DNA from: Candidatus Dadabacteria bacterium
GTDB lineage: Bacteria > Desulfobacterota_D > UBA1144 > Nemesobacterales > Nemesobacteraceae
Direction: 5' to 3'
DNA: 64,000 nucleotides
NCBI GenBank assembly: GCA_951812735.1
Contig: OX638332.1
Location: 1,298,508 to 1,362,507, forward strand
A program made the translations under genes and the position numbers. Positions 55,789-64,000 of the stretch are shown here, piece after piece. Numbering within the stretch: position 1 is the stretch's first letter; the number at the start of each line of letters is the position of its first letter. The notes under the pieces are model-generated. The model did not search any database and was not told the origin of the DNA. It worked only from the letters and a program-made list of their open reading frames with translations.

Positions 55789-56874
55789 ATGATTCACACC
55801 CCTTTATACGAAACCCACAAAAGTTTCGGGGCACGGATGATCGATTTTGCCGGGTGGAAGCTTCCTCTTCAGTTCGACGGTATAAGGCAGGAACACATGG
55901 CGGTCAGAAGCGCCTGCGGTCTTTTTGACGTAAGCCACATGGGAGAAATAGAGATCAGGGGCCCCAAGGCGGAAGCTCTGTGCCAGAAACTTAACACCAA
56001 CGACATGGCGAAGCTTCGCGACGGACGGGCCCGGTACGGTCTTTTCTGCTACCCTGACGGTGGTGCTATTGACGACCTTATAACCTACAGATTCTCGGCC
56101 GATCATTTCCTTATCTGCGTGAATGCGTCCAACACCGAAAAAGTCTACAGATGGATTGGTGATAACTGCGGGGGACTTGACGTTGAAGTGACCGATGCGA
56201 GCCCCGCCTATGCGCAGATCGCTGTTCAAGGACCTTGCTCTGTATCCGTAATGGAAAAGGCGCTTGGCAAGGAGAGTGTGCAGGATTTTCCTAGGTTTTC
56301 TTTCAGAATCCTTAAGGGGGAGGCGACGGGGGTTATAGCGGCGAGAACCGGTTACACGGGCGAGGACGGCTTCGAGCTGTTCGTGCCTGCGGGGGACGCA
56401 GTTGGCATCTGGGAGAGGCTTCGCGAAAGTGGGAGTGAATTCGGAATCGCTCTTTGCGGTCTGGGAGCCCGCGACACGCTTCGGATAGAAGCTGGATACC
56501 CTCTTTACGGGAACGAGCTCGACAAGAAAACAACCCCGATTGAGGCTGGCTTGGGGAGATATGTTAAGATGGACAAAGGTGATTTTATCGGCAGAGACGC
56601 GCTTTTGCAGCAGGTGGAGAAAGGAGTGGCGAGGGAAACCATCGGTTTTAAGATACTTGAGAGGGGGATTGCCAGACACGGCTACGGGGTGGTGAAAAGT
56701 GGAAAGAGTATAGGAGAGGTTACAAGCGGTACCATGTCTCCGGTTCTTGATGTGGGCGTTGGTATTGCTTCGGTGGCTTCGGGCGAAGTCAAGTGCGGAG
56801 ATGAAATAGGAATCGAAATCCGGGGACACGTTAGAAAGGCGGTTTCTTCCGAATTTCCGCTTCATAAAAACTGA
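55789..56874 (+). CDS. gcvT: Glycine cleavage system T protein (aminomethyltransferase)
   Basis: Tetrahydrofolate-dependent enzyme (361 residues) that takes the methylene unit from the lipoyl arm of GcvH and releases ammonia. TPLYETHKSFGARMIDFAGWKLPLQF at the start, ACGLFDVSHMGEIEIRGPKA, RYGLFCYPDGGAIDDLITYR, ARTGYTGEDGFELF and ARDTLRIEAGYPLYGNEL are standard. The ATG agrees with homologue N-termini although no ribosome binding site precedes it. First gene of gcvTHP. Confidence 0.96.
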   Translation: MIHTPLYETHKSFGARMIDFAGWKLPLQFDGIRQEHMAVRSACGLFDVSHMGEIEIRGPKAEALCQKLNTNDMAKLRDGRARYGLFCYPDGGAIDDLITYRFSADHFLICVNASNTEKVYRWIGDNCGGLDVEVTDASPAYAQIAVQGPCSVSVMEKALGKESVQDFPRFSFRILKGEATGVIAARTGYTGEDGFELFVPAGDAVGIWERLRESGSEFGIALCGLGARDTLRIEAGYPLYGNELDKKTTPIEAGLGRYVKMDKGDFIGRDALLQQVEKGVARETIGFKILERGIARHGYGVVKSGKSIGEVTSGTMSPVLDVGVGIASVASGEVKCGDEIGIEIRGHVRKAVSSEFPLHKN

Positions 56875-56914
56875 ATTCTTATAGAGAGGTAACCACAAAG
56901 GAGTATTTGAACTT

Positions 56915-57313
56915 ATGAGTGTACCTAAAGACTTGAAATATACTGAAGAGCATGAATGGGTAAGGTTCGAAGAGGACAGAGCCGTGATCGGAATAACGGA
57001 TTACGCGCAGGAAGCCCTCGGGGAGATAGTTTATGTCGAGCTGCCGGTTGAAGGGGGGGAACTGTTCCAGGGGGATTCCTTTGGCGGAGCGGAGTCGACA
57101 AAGGCAGTCTCGGAGCTCTTCGCCCCGATCTCCGGGGAGATTGCCGAGGTAAACGATCTTCTCGTGGATTCCCCGGAACTTGTAAACGCTGATCCTTACG
57201 GTGACGGATGGATTATAAAAATCCATATTGAAGAGCTTGACGAAAATGAGGTCGAAAAGCTTCTTGATCCTTCAGATTACGAAGAGCTGATAGAAGACGA
57301 GGAAGATGCCTGA
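56915..57313 (+). CDS. gcvH: Glycine cleavage system H protein
   Basis: Lipoyl carrier (132 residues). KYTEEHEWVRFEEDRAVIGITDYAQEALGEIVYVELP is the classical N-terminal half, and the lipoylated lysine is Lys63 in GAESTKAVSELFAPISGEI. The tail is acidic. AAGGAG precedes the ATG. It shuttles the aminomethyl group from GcvP to GcvT. Confidence 0.97.
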   Translation: MSVPKDLKYTEEHEWVRFEEDRAVIGITDYAQEALGEIVYVELPVEGGELFQGDSFGGAESTKAVSELFAPISGEIAEVNDLLVDSPELVNADPYGDGWIIKIHIEELDENEVEKLLDPSDYEELIEDEEDA

Positions 57314-57380
57314 TATGTTCAGGCGGTTTACTTACCCAAAAGACTGGGCGGTCTTCCTGAATTTTTCCGGGGAGTTCTGA

Positions 57381-60299
57381 TTGCGAAGCGAAAACGGCAT
57401 TTATGAAGAAGAGGATTTTTTCTCGGCAAGGCATATAGGTCCCACGCCGGAGGAAGCGCGCCGCATGCTTTTGAGTACTGGTGCGCAGAGTCTTGAGGAA
57501 CTGGTGCGGGAGACAATACCGGCCGATCTGTTTTTGGGGACCGAGATGGATGTTCCCGCGGCAATGACCGAGAGTTCCTATCTTGACCACATAAGGGGTG
57601 TCGCGCGTGAGAATGCGATATTCAGATCGTACATAGGACTGGGTTATTACGACTGTGTGACCCCGGCAGTCATTTTAAGAAACATTCTTGAGAACCCGAG
57701 CTGGTACACTCAATATACTCCTTACCAGGCGGAGATATCACAGGGACGGCTTGAGGCCCTTCTTAACTTCCAGACCGTGATCTCGGAACTTACGGAGATG
57801 GAGCTTGCAAACGCCTCGCTGCTTGATGAAGCGACGGCGGCTGCCGAGGCAATGGCCATGTTTCACAGGCTGGGCGGTGCGAAGCGAGAGAAGGCGGATG
57901 CCGACGGGTTTTTCGTTTCCAGAAGATGTTTTCCTCAGACAATTGATATTTTAAAGACCCGGGCGGAGCCTCTGGGAATAAGGATCGTGGAGGGAGATGA
58001 AGAGGAGGTTTCGCTTGACGGGAGCTTTTTCGGCGCGCTTCTGCAGTATCCTGATGCCTTCGGAGAAGTGAGGGATTACTCGGAATTCATCAAAAGTGCT
58101 AACGGCCACGGTATAATGGTCGCGGTCGCGGCCGATCTCATGAGCCTCGTGCTGCTTACACCTCCCGGGCGCTTCGGCGCTGACGCCGTCGTGGGAACTT
58201 CGCAGAGGTTCGGAGTCCCGGTCGGCTACGGCGGTCCCCACGCTGCGTATTTTGCCACGAGGGAGGAGTTCAGAAGGCAGGTTCCCGGAAGGATAATAGG
58301 GGTGTCTGTTGACAGAGACAAAACCCCCGCCTACAGAATGGCCCTTCAGACCAGGGAACAGCACATAAGGAGGGAGAGGGCCACTTCCAATATATGCACC
58401 GCGCAGTCTCTTCTCGCCATAATGTCTTCGATGTATGCGGTCTATCACGGTCCGGCCGGGCTGCGGCGCATCTCCGGAAGGATAAACACCCTTGCGAAAA
58501 TGCTTGATACGGGTTTTAGGGAACTGGGGGTGGTTCAGCTGAACGGGGTTTTTTTTGATACCTTGCTCGTGGATCTTTCACCATGCGGGGAAGGGGCCTC
58601 CGAGACGCTTCGCGCAAACGCCCTTAAAAGGAAAATCAATTTCAGGTACCTTCCGGATCAGAAAATCTGCATATCCCTTGACGAAACCGTCACCGAGAAG
58701 GATGTTGCGGAGATACTTTCGCTTTTCTCAGAATCTCTGGGACTCGGTGAGAAGGTGTCGGTTTCCCCGGACCGCGTTTCCGCCGTTGCGTCCGTGCCGG
58801 ATAATCTTATGAGGAAGGGAGATTTCCTCGTCCAGTCGGTATTTAACCGTTATCACTCGGAAACCCTTATGCTGAGGTACATAAAAAGCCTCGAGGGCAG
58901 GGATCTTTCCCTGGCCAATTCCATGATCCCTCTCGGTTCCTGCACGATGAAGCTCAACGGTACGACGGAAATGATCCCGATAAGCTGGGAGGAATTCTCC
59001 AGAATACATCCTTTCGCGCCCCAGGACCAGACAGCGGGTTACGCGCGGGTGATCCGTGAGCTCGAAGAATATCTCTGCGAAATAACCGGGCTTCAGGACT
59101 GCTCGCTTCAACCCAATTCGGGAGCTCAGGGAGAGTACGCGGGCCTTATGGTCATACGCAGGTACTTTGAGGAGAAGGGAGAAACTGAAAAGAGCGTGGT
59201 GCTGATTCCTTCCTCTGCGCACGGAACCAATCCCGCAAGCGCCAGGATGGCGGGAATGGACGTTGTGGTGGTAAAATGCCGGAGGAACGGGGATGTGGAC
59301 ATAGACGACCTTCGCAGGTGCTGCCGGAAAAACGAGGGGAAAGTTGCGTGTCTTATGATTACCTATCCCTCGACTCACGGGGTGTTTGAGTCGGGAATAA
59401 GGGAGATATGCGACATAATTCACTCAAACGGCGCGCAGGTGTACATGGACGGGGCCAACCTTAACGCGCAGGTGGGTCTCTGCTTCCCTTCGTTTATCGG
59501 CGTTGACGTATGCCACATAAACCTGCACAAGACTTTCAGTATTCCCCATGGGGGAGGAGGTCCGGGAATGGGCCCTATATGCGTTGCTCCCCATCTTGCC
59601 GAGCATCTCCCCGGACATGCTGTTGTGGAAGGGGTAGGGGGCGAGAAGTCCTGTGGAGCCATATCCGCGGCTCCGTGGGGAAGCGCGAGCATATTGCTGA
59701 TATCCTACGGATACATAAGACTTCTTGGGAAGGGCGGACTTGGTGAGGCCTCCCGGTACGCGATACTGAACGCCAATTACCTCAAGAGCCGGCTCGAGGA
59801 GCACTACGACGTTTTGTACGAGGGAGAAAACGGAAGGGTTGCCCATGAATTCATACTTGACCTTCGGGAGCTTGGAAAAAGCGCGGGAATAACCGCGGAA
59901 GACGTTGCCAAAAGGCTCATGGATTACGGGTTTCACGCCCCGACGATGTCGTGGCCGGTTGCGGGAACTCTAATGGTGGAACCTACGGAGAGCGAATCCA
60001 TGGAGGAAATGGACAGGTTCTGCGATGCGATGATAAAAATACGCGGGGAAATCCAGGAAATCATCGACGGCGAGGCGGACCCTTCGGATAACGTGCTCAG
60101 AAATTCACCCCACACGGTACTGGATCTCGTGTCTTCTGACTGGGAGCATCCATACTCCCGTCTGCAGGCGGTTTTTCCGCTTCCGTATTTACGGATCAAC
60201 AAGTTCTGGCCACCGGTGTCGAGAATAGACAACGCCTACGGCGACAGGAATCTGGTGTGCACTTGCCTTCCCACGGAAGCTTACGCGGCGGCGGAGTGA
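57381..60299 (+). CDS. gcvP: Glycine dehydrogenase (decarboxylating), P protein
   Basis: PLP enzyme (972 residues, single-chain form fusing the two halves that many related bacteria keep as gcvPA and gcvPB). RHIGPTPEEARRML at the start, GLGYYDCVTPAVILRNILENP, SMIPLGSCTMKLN, SSAHGTNPASARMAGM and the PLP lysine block CHINLHKTFSIPHGGGGPG are diagnostic. The TTG start has GGGAG six nt upstream. It decarboxylates glycine and passes the aminomethyl group to GcvH. Confidence 0.97.
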   Translation: MRSENGIYEEEDFFSARHIGPTPEEARRMLLSTGAQSLEELVRETIPADLFLGTEMDVPAAMTESSYLDHIRGVARENAIFRSYIGLGYYDCVTPAVILRNILENPSWYTQYTPYQAEISQGRLEALLNFQTVISELTEMELANASLLDEATAAAEAMAMFHRLGGAKREKADADGFFVSRRCFPQTIDILKTRAEPLGIRIVEGDEEEVSLDGSFFGALLQYPDAFGEVRDYSEFIKSANGHGIMVAVAADLMSLVLLTPPGRFGADAVVGTSQRFGVPVGYGGPHAAYFATREEFRRQVPGRIIGVSVDRDKTPAYRMALQTREQHIRRERATSNICTAQSLLAIMSSMYAVYHGPAGLRRISGRINTLAKMLDTGFRELGVVQLNGVFFDTLLVDLSPCGEGASETLRANALKRKINFRYLPDQKICISLDETVTEKDVAEILSLFSESLGLGEKVSVSPDRVSAVASVPDNLMRKGDFLVQSVFNRYHSETLMLRYIKSLEGRDLSLANSMIPLGSCTMKLNGTTEMIPISWEEFSRIHPFAPQDQTAGYARVIRELEEYLCEITGLQDCSLQPNSGAQGEYAGLMVIRRYFEEKGETEKSVVLIPSSAHGTNPASARMAGMDVVVVKCRRNGDVDIDDLRRCCRKNEGKVACLMITYPSTHGVFESGIREICDIIHSNGAQVYMDGANLNAQVGLCFPSFIGVDVCHINLHKTFSIPHGGGGPGMGPICVAPHLAEHLPGHAVVEGVGGEKSCGAISAAPWGSASILLISYGYIRLLGKGGLGEASRYAILNANYLKSRLEEHYDVLYEGENGRVAHEFILDLRELGKSAGITAEDVAKRLMDYGFHAPTMSWPVAGTLMVEPTESESMEEMDRFCDAMIKIRGEIQEIIDGEADPSDNVLRNSPHTVLDLVSSDWEHPYSRLQAVFPLPYLRINKFWPPVSRIDNAYGDRNLVCTCLPTEAYAAAE

Positions 60300-60309
60300 A
60301 TGCGGGGGC

Positions 60310-61245
60310 TCAGATCTTTATCTCTATGTAAGAGTTTTTCTTGACGTCCTCAAGCCACGAGCTTATGAACTGCTCGACCTTTTCCATGTAGATCTGGTGC
60401 TTTATGCGGTCTCTGTAACGGGAGACCGAGGAATCTTCATCCTCGATTCTTTCAAGAACCTTTACTATGTGGTAGCCGCGGGAGCTCAGCACCGGCCCCG
60501 CAATGCCATTTACTTCGGTCTGCTCCACGGCGCTTTCAATTTCAGGTACCAGATCTCCCTTGACGAAATATCCCAGCAGTCCGCCGTTTTGCGCCGACGA
60601 TTCGTCCATGGAGTATTGCCTGGCGAGTTGCGCGAAAGGTTCTCCGGATTTTGCGAGTTCCAGAACTTCTTCTGCTTTCGAGAGAGCGCCCTCCGCCTCC
60701 TTCGTGATGAGTATGTGAGCGATTTTCGTCTGCTTTCCGTAAGCGCTGCTGCCCTCTTCTCCGTAATGGTTTCTGTGATATTCTTCTATTTCCTCGTCCG
60801 TAACCGCTATGCTTCCCTGCGTGACTGAGTCAAGAAGCCTTCTTGAGACTATCTGGTATTTCCACTGTCGGTAGAAAAGCTCCTCCGTCATGTTTTGTTT
60901 TTTGAGTTCCTCGGCTATGGCTTCTTCATCAAGACCCATGGCCTCCTGCTGACTTCTTACTATGGCTTTTACCTCTTCGTCGCCTACCGATATCTTCCTC
61001 GCGGCTGCCTGCTGATCGAGCAGGATACGGTCTATCATCGCGTCGAGCACTTCACGAGCATCGATTTCCGCCTCCGGGTTCGTGACTACGTCCTTTATCT
61101 CCTGATTCAGTTCGCTAAGCGTTATTATTCTGCTGTTCACCACGGCCACCACTTTCTCCACGACCGCCGCTTGCGCCGCGTGGGCGGGCAGCAGCGTGAA
61201 AACCGCAAAAAGCGCCAAGACCGAAAGCCACCATGGTTTTTTCAT
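60310..61245 (-). CDS. SurA/PpiC-type periplasmic peptidyl-prolyl isomerase
   Basis: Periplasmic chaperone/isomerase (311 residues). Signal peptide (MKKPWWLSVLALFAVFTLLPAHAAQA), a SurA N-terminal domain (VVEKVVAVVNSRIITLSELNQEI..., LDAMIDRILLDQQAA) and one parvulin domain (TKIAHILITKE..., PFAQLARQYSMDESSAQNGGLLGYFVKGDLVPEIESAV...SSRGYHIVKVLE). It has one parvulin domain rather than the two of E. coli SurA. It likely helps fold outer-membrane proteins. It lies 56 bp downstream of mfd on the same strand. Confidence 0.93.
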   Translation of the reverse strand: MKKPWWLSVLALFAVFTLLPAHAAQAAVVEKVVAVVNSRIITLSELNQEIKDVVTNPEAEIDAREVLDAMIDRILLDQQAAARKISVGDEEVKAIVRSQQEAMGLDEEAIAEELKKQNMTEELFYRQWKYQIVSRRLLDSVTQGSIAVTDEEIEEYHRNHYGEEGSSAYGKQTKIAHILITKEAEGALSKAEEVLELAKSGEPFAQLARQYSMDESSAQNGGLLGYFVKGDLVPEIESAVEQTEVNGIAGPVLSSRGYHIVKVLERIEDEDSSVSRYRDRIKHQIYMEKVEQFISSWLEDVKKNSYIEIKI

Positions 61246-61301
61246 CTGAAATCTCCTTGTAAACCGTTTTTTCTACCCCCCCCCACTCGACCCCGACTAT
61301 A

Positions 61302-64000
61302 CTATACATGGGCTTGGGCCGGTTTTTCCACCTTTTCCACCGCAGTTATCAGCGCCTCGTATCTGTGCTCGGACGGGAGGGGGATGCTGAGTTTTTTCTC
61401 CCGTCCGTGGTTCTCTGGGTCCGCAATGCTCAACGTTGCGGTGTTCTCTCCTATCTCGGCTTTCTTTATGAGTCTTTCCCCGAGTGCGATTCTGAGTTCT
61501 GCGATGATAATCAGCCGTTTCAGCGGATCGGGCATTACCCCGAACCTGTCTTCGATTTCCCCGGCGATTTCTCTTAATTCGTCGCGTCCCCTGGTCGATG
61601 ATATTTTTTTGTAGTAAAAAAGCCTCTCTGAACCGCTTTGAATGTAGTGGTCGGGGATAAAGACATCATCCCGCGTTTTTATTTCCGGTCTGACTTCACG
61701 GACCCGGCTCTCGCCTGTTCTTTTGTTCTCTACAGTGTCCCTTAGCAGTTCGAGATAGAACTCAAGTCCTATATCCGCTATGTGTCCCGACTGCTTTTCT
61801 CCGAAAAGAGTGCCGGCTCCTCTTATCTGAAGGTCGGCCGTGGCGAGTTTGAAACCGCTTCCAAGATCGGTGAGGTGAGAGAGAACCTCGAGTCTTTTCC
61901 TGGCTTCCTCTGTGAGGGAGTGCACGGACGGTACGAGGAAGTAGGCGTAGGCTTTTTTGTCTGATCTCCCGACTCTGCCCTTAAGCTGGTAGAGATCCGC
62001 AAGCCCCATCATGTGAGCGTTGTTCACTATTATCGTGTTGGCTTTCGGTATGTCGAGTCCGGATTCAACTATCGCTGTTGTTACCAGCAGATCTGTTTCT
62101 CCCTCGGTAAACTGTTTTATGGTCCTTGAGAGCCGCGTTTCGTTCATGCGCCCGTGCGTTACCCCTATTGACAGTTTCGGCATGAGTTTTTCAAGGAGGT
62201 TCGCCTTCTCGAATATGTCCTCTATTCTGTTGTGTATGAAGAAAACCGTGCCGTCCCTTTCGATCTCTTTTTCCACAGCTTCCCGTATGACTTCGGTGTT
62301 GAACTGCTGAATGTACACCTCCACAGGCTGGCGCCCCTCGGGAGGTGTGTTTATTACGCTTATGTCTCTTACGTCGGCTAGGGAAAGCTGCAGGGTTCTC
62401 GGGATGGGAGTTGCGGAAAGCGTGAGCACGTCAACGGCGTTTTTCATCGATCTTATGGATTTTTTGTGGTTCACGCCGAATTTCTGCTCCTCGTCTATGA
62501 CAGTGAGCCCCAGATTTTTCAGTTTTATTTTTTTTCCGAGAAGCTTGTGCGTTCCGATTATGAGGTCGAGAGAACCGTCTTCGAGACTCTTCAGGGTATC
62601 TTTTTCCTTCTTGCCCGTTGTGAATCGCGAGAGCATCCCGATACTTACGGGGTAATTCCCAAATCTCGAAACTGCAGTTCGGTAGTGCTGGCTTGCGAGA
62701 AGGGTGGTGGGGGCAATCACCATGACCTGTTTTCCGTCAAGGCATGCTTTAAAAGCGGCACGCAGGGCCACCTCGGTCTTTCCGAACCCGACGTCTCCGC
62801 AGATAAGCCTGTCCATGGCCTTTTCGGATTCCATGTCGGACATTACGTCCTCTATCGCCGCCGACTGATCCGGGGTCTCGCTCCAGGGGAACTCCATCTC
62901 GAATTCATTGAACATCTGATCTCTCGGGGAGAATCGAAAGCCTTTTCCGACTTTTCTCTCTGCGCACAGTTCCACAAGCTCGGTTGCGACTTCCTCCACT
63001 GCCCTTTTAACCTTGCCGACGGTTTTCTTCCAGTTCGCGCTTCCCAGTTTTTCAATTCTGGGTTCCCTTCCGTCCCCCGTGTATTTCTGAACCAGCCTGG
63101 ATTTTTCCACAGGGACAAATATCTTGTCCCCGCCCTTATACTCGCACTCGAGAAAATCGCCTTGGTGGCTCTCAAACGAAAGTCTCTTGAGTCCCCTGAA
63201 AGTTCCTATTCCGAACTCTTTGTGAACTATGTAGTCTCCGGGTTTCAGCTGGCTGAACGAGGTAAGAAACGCGGAGGGAATATCGCTTCCTCCAAACGGC
63301 TCTCCTCGGCTCTTTGCCTTCTCAAACAGGGCTTTTTCCGTGAAGAGGGCGATTTTGAAATCGTGAAGAACGGTGCTTTCGAAAAGCTCTCCGACTATGT
63401 GCGTAATTCCCTTGTACGGGCGGTCTTCCGTAAGCTTGAGGAATTTTTCTTTTTCCGCCTGCGAATTGAAAAATATGAACACCGCATAACCGTCTTCGAT
63501 GAGTTCTTCTGCCTTGTCGATAAAGACCTTGAGAGACGGTTTGGAAAATGATATTTCTTCAGTGCTGAACTTAAGACTGTTTTTCCCCTCAGCGCCTATT
63601 CCCATCGTGCCCGGGTATATGAGCCTTGATTGCCCGAGTTTCTCCGTAAGCTCTTTTTCCCGGAGATAAAGTTTTTTAAACGGGGGAAGGGATTTTTCGA
63701 GTTTCCCCAGAGATTTTCTTCTCGCCTCGAACTTTTCTTCGAGTTTTAACAGCAGTGCCCCCTCGTCAAGTCCGTGGGGAAGACTGACGATGAGATCTTC
63801 TTCCGGGTAATCGAGCACGCATTGTCGTGAATTCCAGAAAAGAGGAGTGAACCATTCGATTCCCCTGAAATACGAACCGTTTTCAAACGCTTCGACAAGA
63901 GGTTCCACCTCACTTGACGTAAGTCCCTTCCTGTTGGCTCCGGAGAGTATCTGCTTGATCAGGGCGTCTTTGCTTCTTTGGCGGTAAACGGCGAAAGAAG
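61302..64000 (-). CDS. mfd: Transcription-repair coupling factor Mfd (5' end outside the window)
   Basis: ATP-dependent DNA translocase that removes stalled RNA polymerase and recruits UvrA. The frame is open to base 64000, so the start is missing; about 899 codons are visible. In order: part of the UvrB-like region, the CarD-like RNAP-interaction domain (GDYIVHKEFGIGTFRGLKRL, FVPVEKSRLVQKY), the helicase core (DRLICGDVGFGKTEVALRAAFKA, VIDEEQKFGV, TLSATPIPRTLQ, VTHGRMNE, VESGLDIPKANTIIV, QLKGRVGRSDKKAYAYF) and the C-terminal TRCF domain. ORFs on the other strand are shadows. Confidence 0.97.
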   Translation of the reverse strand, partial: SFAVYRQRSKDALIKQILSGANRKGLTSSEVEPLVEAFENGSYFRGIEWFTPLFWNSRQCVLDYPEEDLIVSLPHGLDEGALLLKLEEKFEARRKSLGKLEKSLPPFKKLYLREKELTEKLGQSRLIYPGTMGIGAEGKNSLKFSTEEISFSKPSLKVFIDKAEELIEDGYAVFIFFNSQAEKEKFLKLTEDRPYKGITHIVGELFESTVLHDFKIALFTEKALFEKAKSRGEPFGGSDIPSAFLTSFSQLKPGDYIVHKEFGIGTFRGLKRLSFESHQGDFLECEYKGGDKIFVPVEKSRLVQKYTGDGREPRIEKLGSANWKKTVGKVKRAVEEVATELVELCAERKVGKGFRFSPRDQMFNEFEMEFPWSETPDQSAAIEDVMSDMESEKAMDRLICGDVGFGKTEVALRAAFKACLDGKQVMVIAPTTLLASQHYRTAVSRFGNYPVSIGMLSRFTTGKKEKDTLKSLEDGSLDLIIGTHKLLGKKIKLKNLGLTVIDEEQKFGVNHKKSIRSMKNAVDVLTLSATPIPRTLQLSLADVRDISVINTPPEGRQPVEVYIQQFNTEVIREAVEKEIERDGTVFFIHNRIEDIFEKANLLEKLMPKLSIGVTHGRMNETRLSRTIKQFTEGETDLLVTTAIVESGLDIPKANTIIVNNAHMMGLADLYQLKGRVGRSDKKAYAYFLVPSVHSLTEEARKRLEVLSHLTDLGSGFKLATADLQIRGAGTLFGEKQSGHIADIGLEFYLELLRDTVENKRTGESRVREVRPEIKTRDDVFIPDHYIQSGSERLFYYKKISSTRGRDELREIAGEIEDRFGVMPDPLKRLIIIAELRIALGERLIKKAEIGENTATLSIADPENHGREKKLSIPLPSEHRYEALITAVEKVEKPAQAHV

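Noticed and set aside
55804..56898. 364-codon ORF antisense to gcvT
   Set aside because: Complete overlap with a well-defined enzyme gene and no family features.
62466..63551. 361-codon ORF antisense to mfd
   Set aside because: Mirrors a strongly conserved helicase; no motif of its own.

Overview
The window is 64 kb of dense bacterial chromosome of moderate GC content, with short intergenic gaps and many 4-8 bp gene overlaps. Pal, CpoB, SurA-like and several lipobox proteins indicate a diderm (Gram-negative) cell. The mix of a two-subunit methylmalonyl-CoA mutase with MeaB, single-chain GcvP, a signal-peptide-bearing c subunit, HisZ, queuosine genes and a ThyX-like protein fits a Desulfobacterota-related or candidate-phylum bacterium (for example Dadabacteria-like). 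That placement is inference. One secreted or anchored protein with two scavenger-receptor cysteine-rich (SRCR) domains hints at life with an animal host such as a sponge.

Layout. 1-7.5 kb: end of a polyprenyl synthase, rimI, a tnpB element, then meaB-mutB-mutA (propionate/methylmalonyl-CoA metabolism) on the minus strand. 7.6-13.5 kb, mostly plus strand: queC-queE, a methyltransferase, DUF971 (minus), then a degenerate sirtuin, a tandem ThyX-like protein, a zinc-ribbon membrane protein and a pentapeptide-repeat protein. 13.5-17.1 kb: xseA, a decayed-looking AMP-binding protein (minus) and a CCA-adding/poly(A) polymerase family gene. 17.1-22 kb (minus): pal-cpoB-hemL-atpZ-atpI-atpB-atpE, ending in a strong terminator. 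22-28.8 kb: flavin reductase-like gene, fxsA, a lipoprotein gene and ispE, the SRCR gene, tRNA-Gln and uvrD/pcrA. 28.8-34.1 kb: selO, DUF2103 and dnaE. 34.2-39.6 kb: a polyphosphate cluster (CYTH-CHAD protein, ppk, ppx). 39.7-42.2 kb: acyl-CoA ligase and tatC. 42.4-49.9 kb: serA-hisZ-purA facing a lipoprotein-phoH pair, then epimerase-DUF1289-purC. 50-53.3 kb: tRNA-Val and thrS-infC-rpmI-rplT. 53.3-55.6 kb: a base-excision glycosylase overlapping a nucleobase permease. 55.8-60.3 kb: gcvT-gcvH-gcvP. 60.3-64 kb: a SurA/PpiC chaperone and mfd, cut by the window end.

Main points of interest. (1) The tnpB gene lies in a 1,268 bp element with 23 bp imperfect terminal inverted repeats (18 of 23 match) flanked by an exact 8 bp direct repeat. 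This is the signature of cut-and-paste DDE transposition, not of IS200/IS605 elements, and the duplication copies the start codon of rimI. (2) The SRCR protein sits between ispE and tRNA-Gln. (3) A sirtuin-like protein that has lost its catalytic residues is next to a ThyX-like protein whose signature motif is split between two tandem domains. (4) Three genes can only be read in full from AUA, AUU or AUC start codons (infC, purC, atpZ); the last two are unusual.
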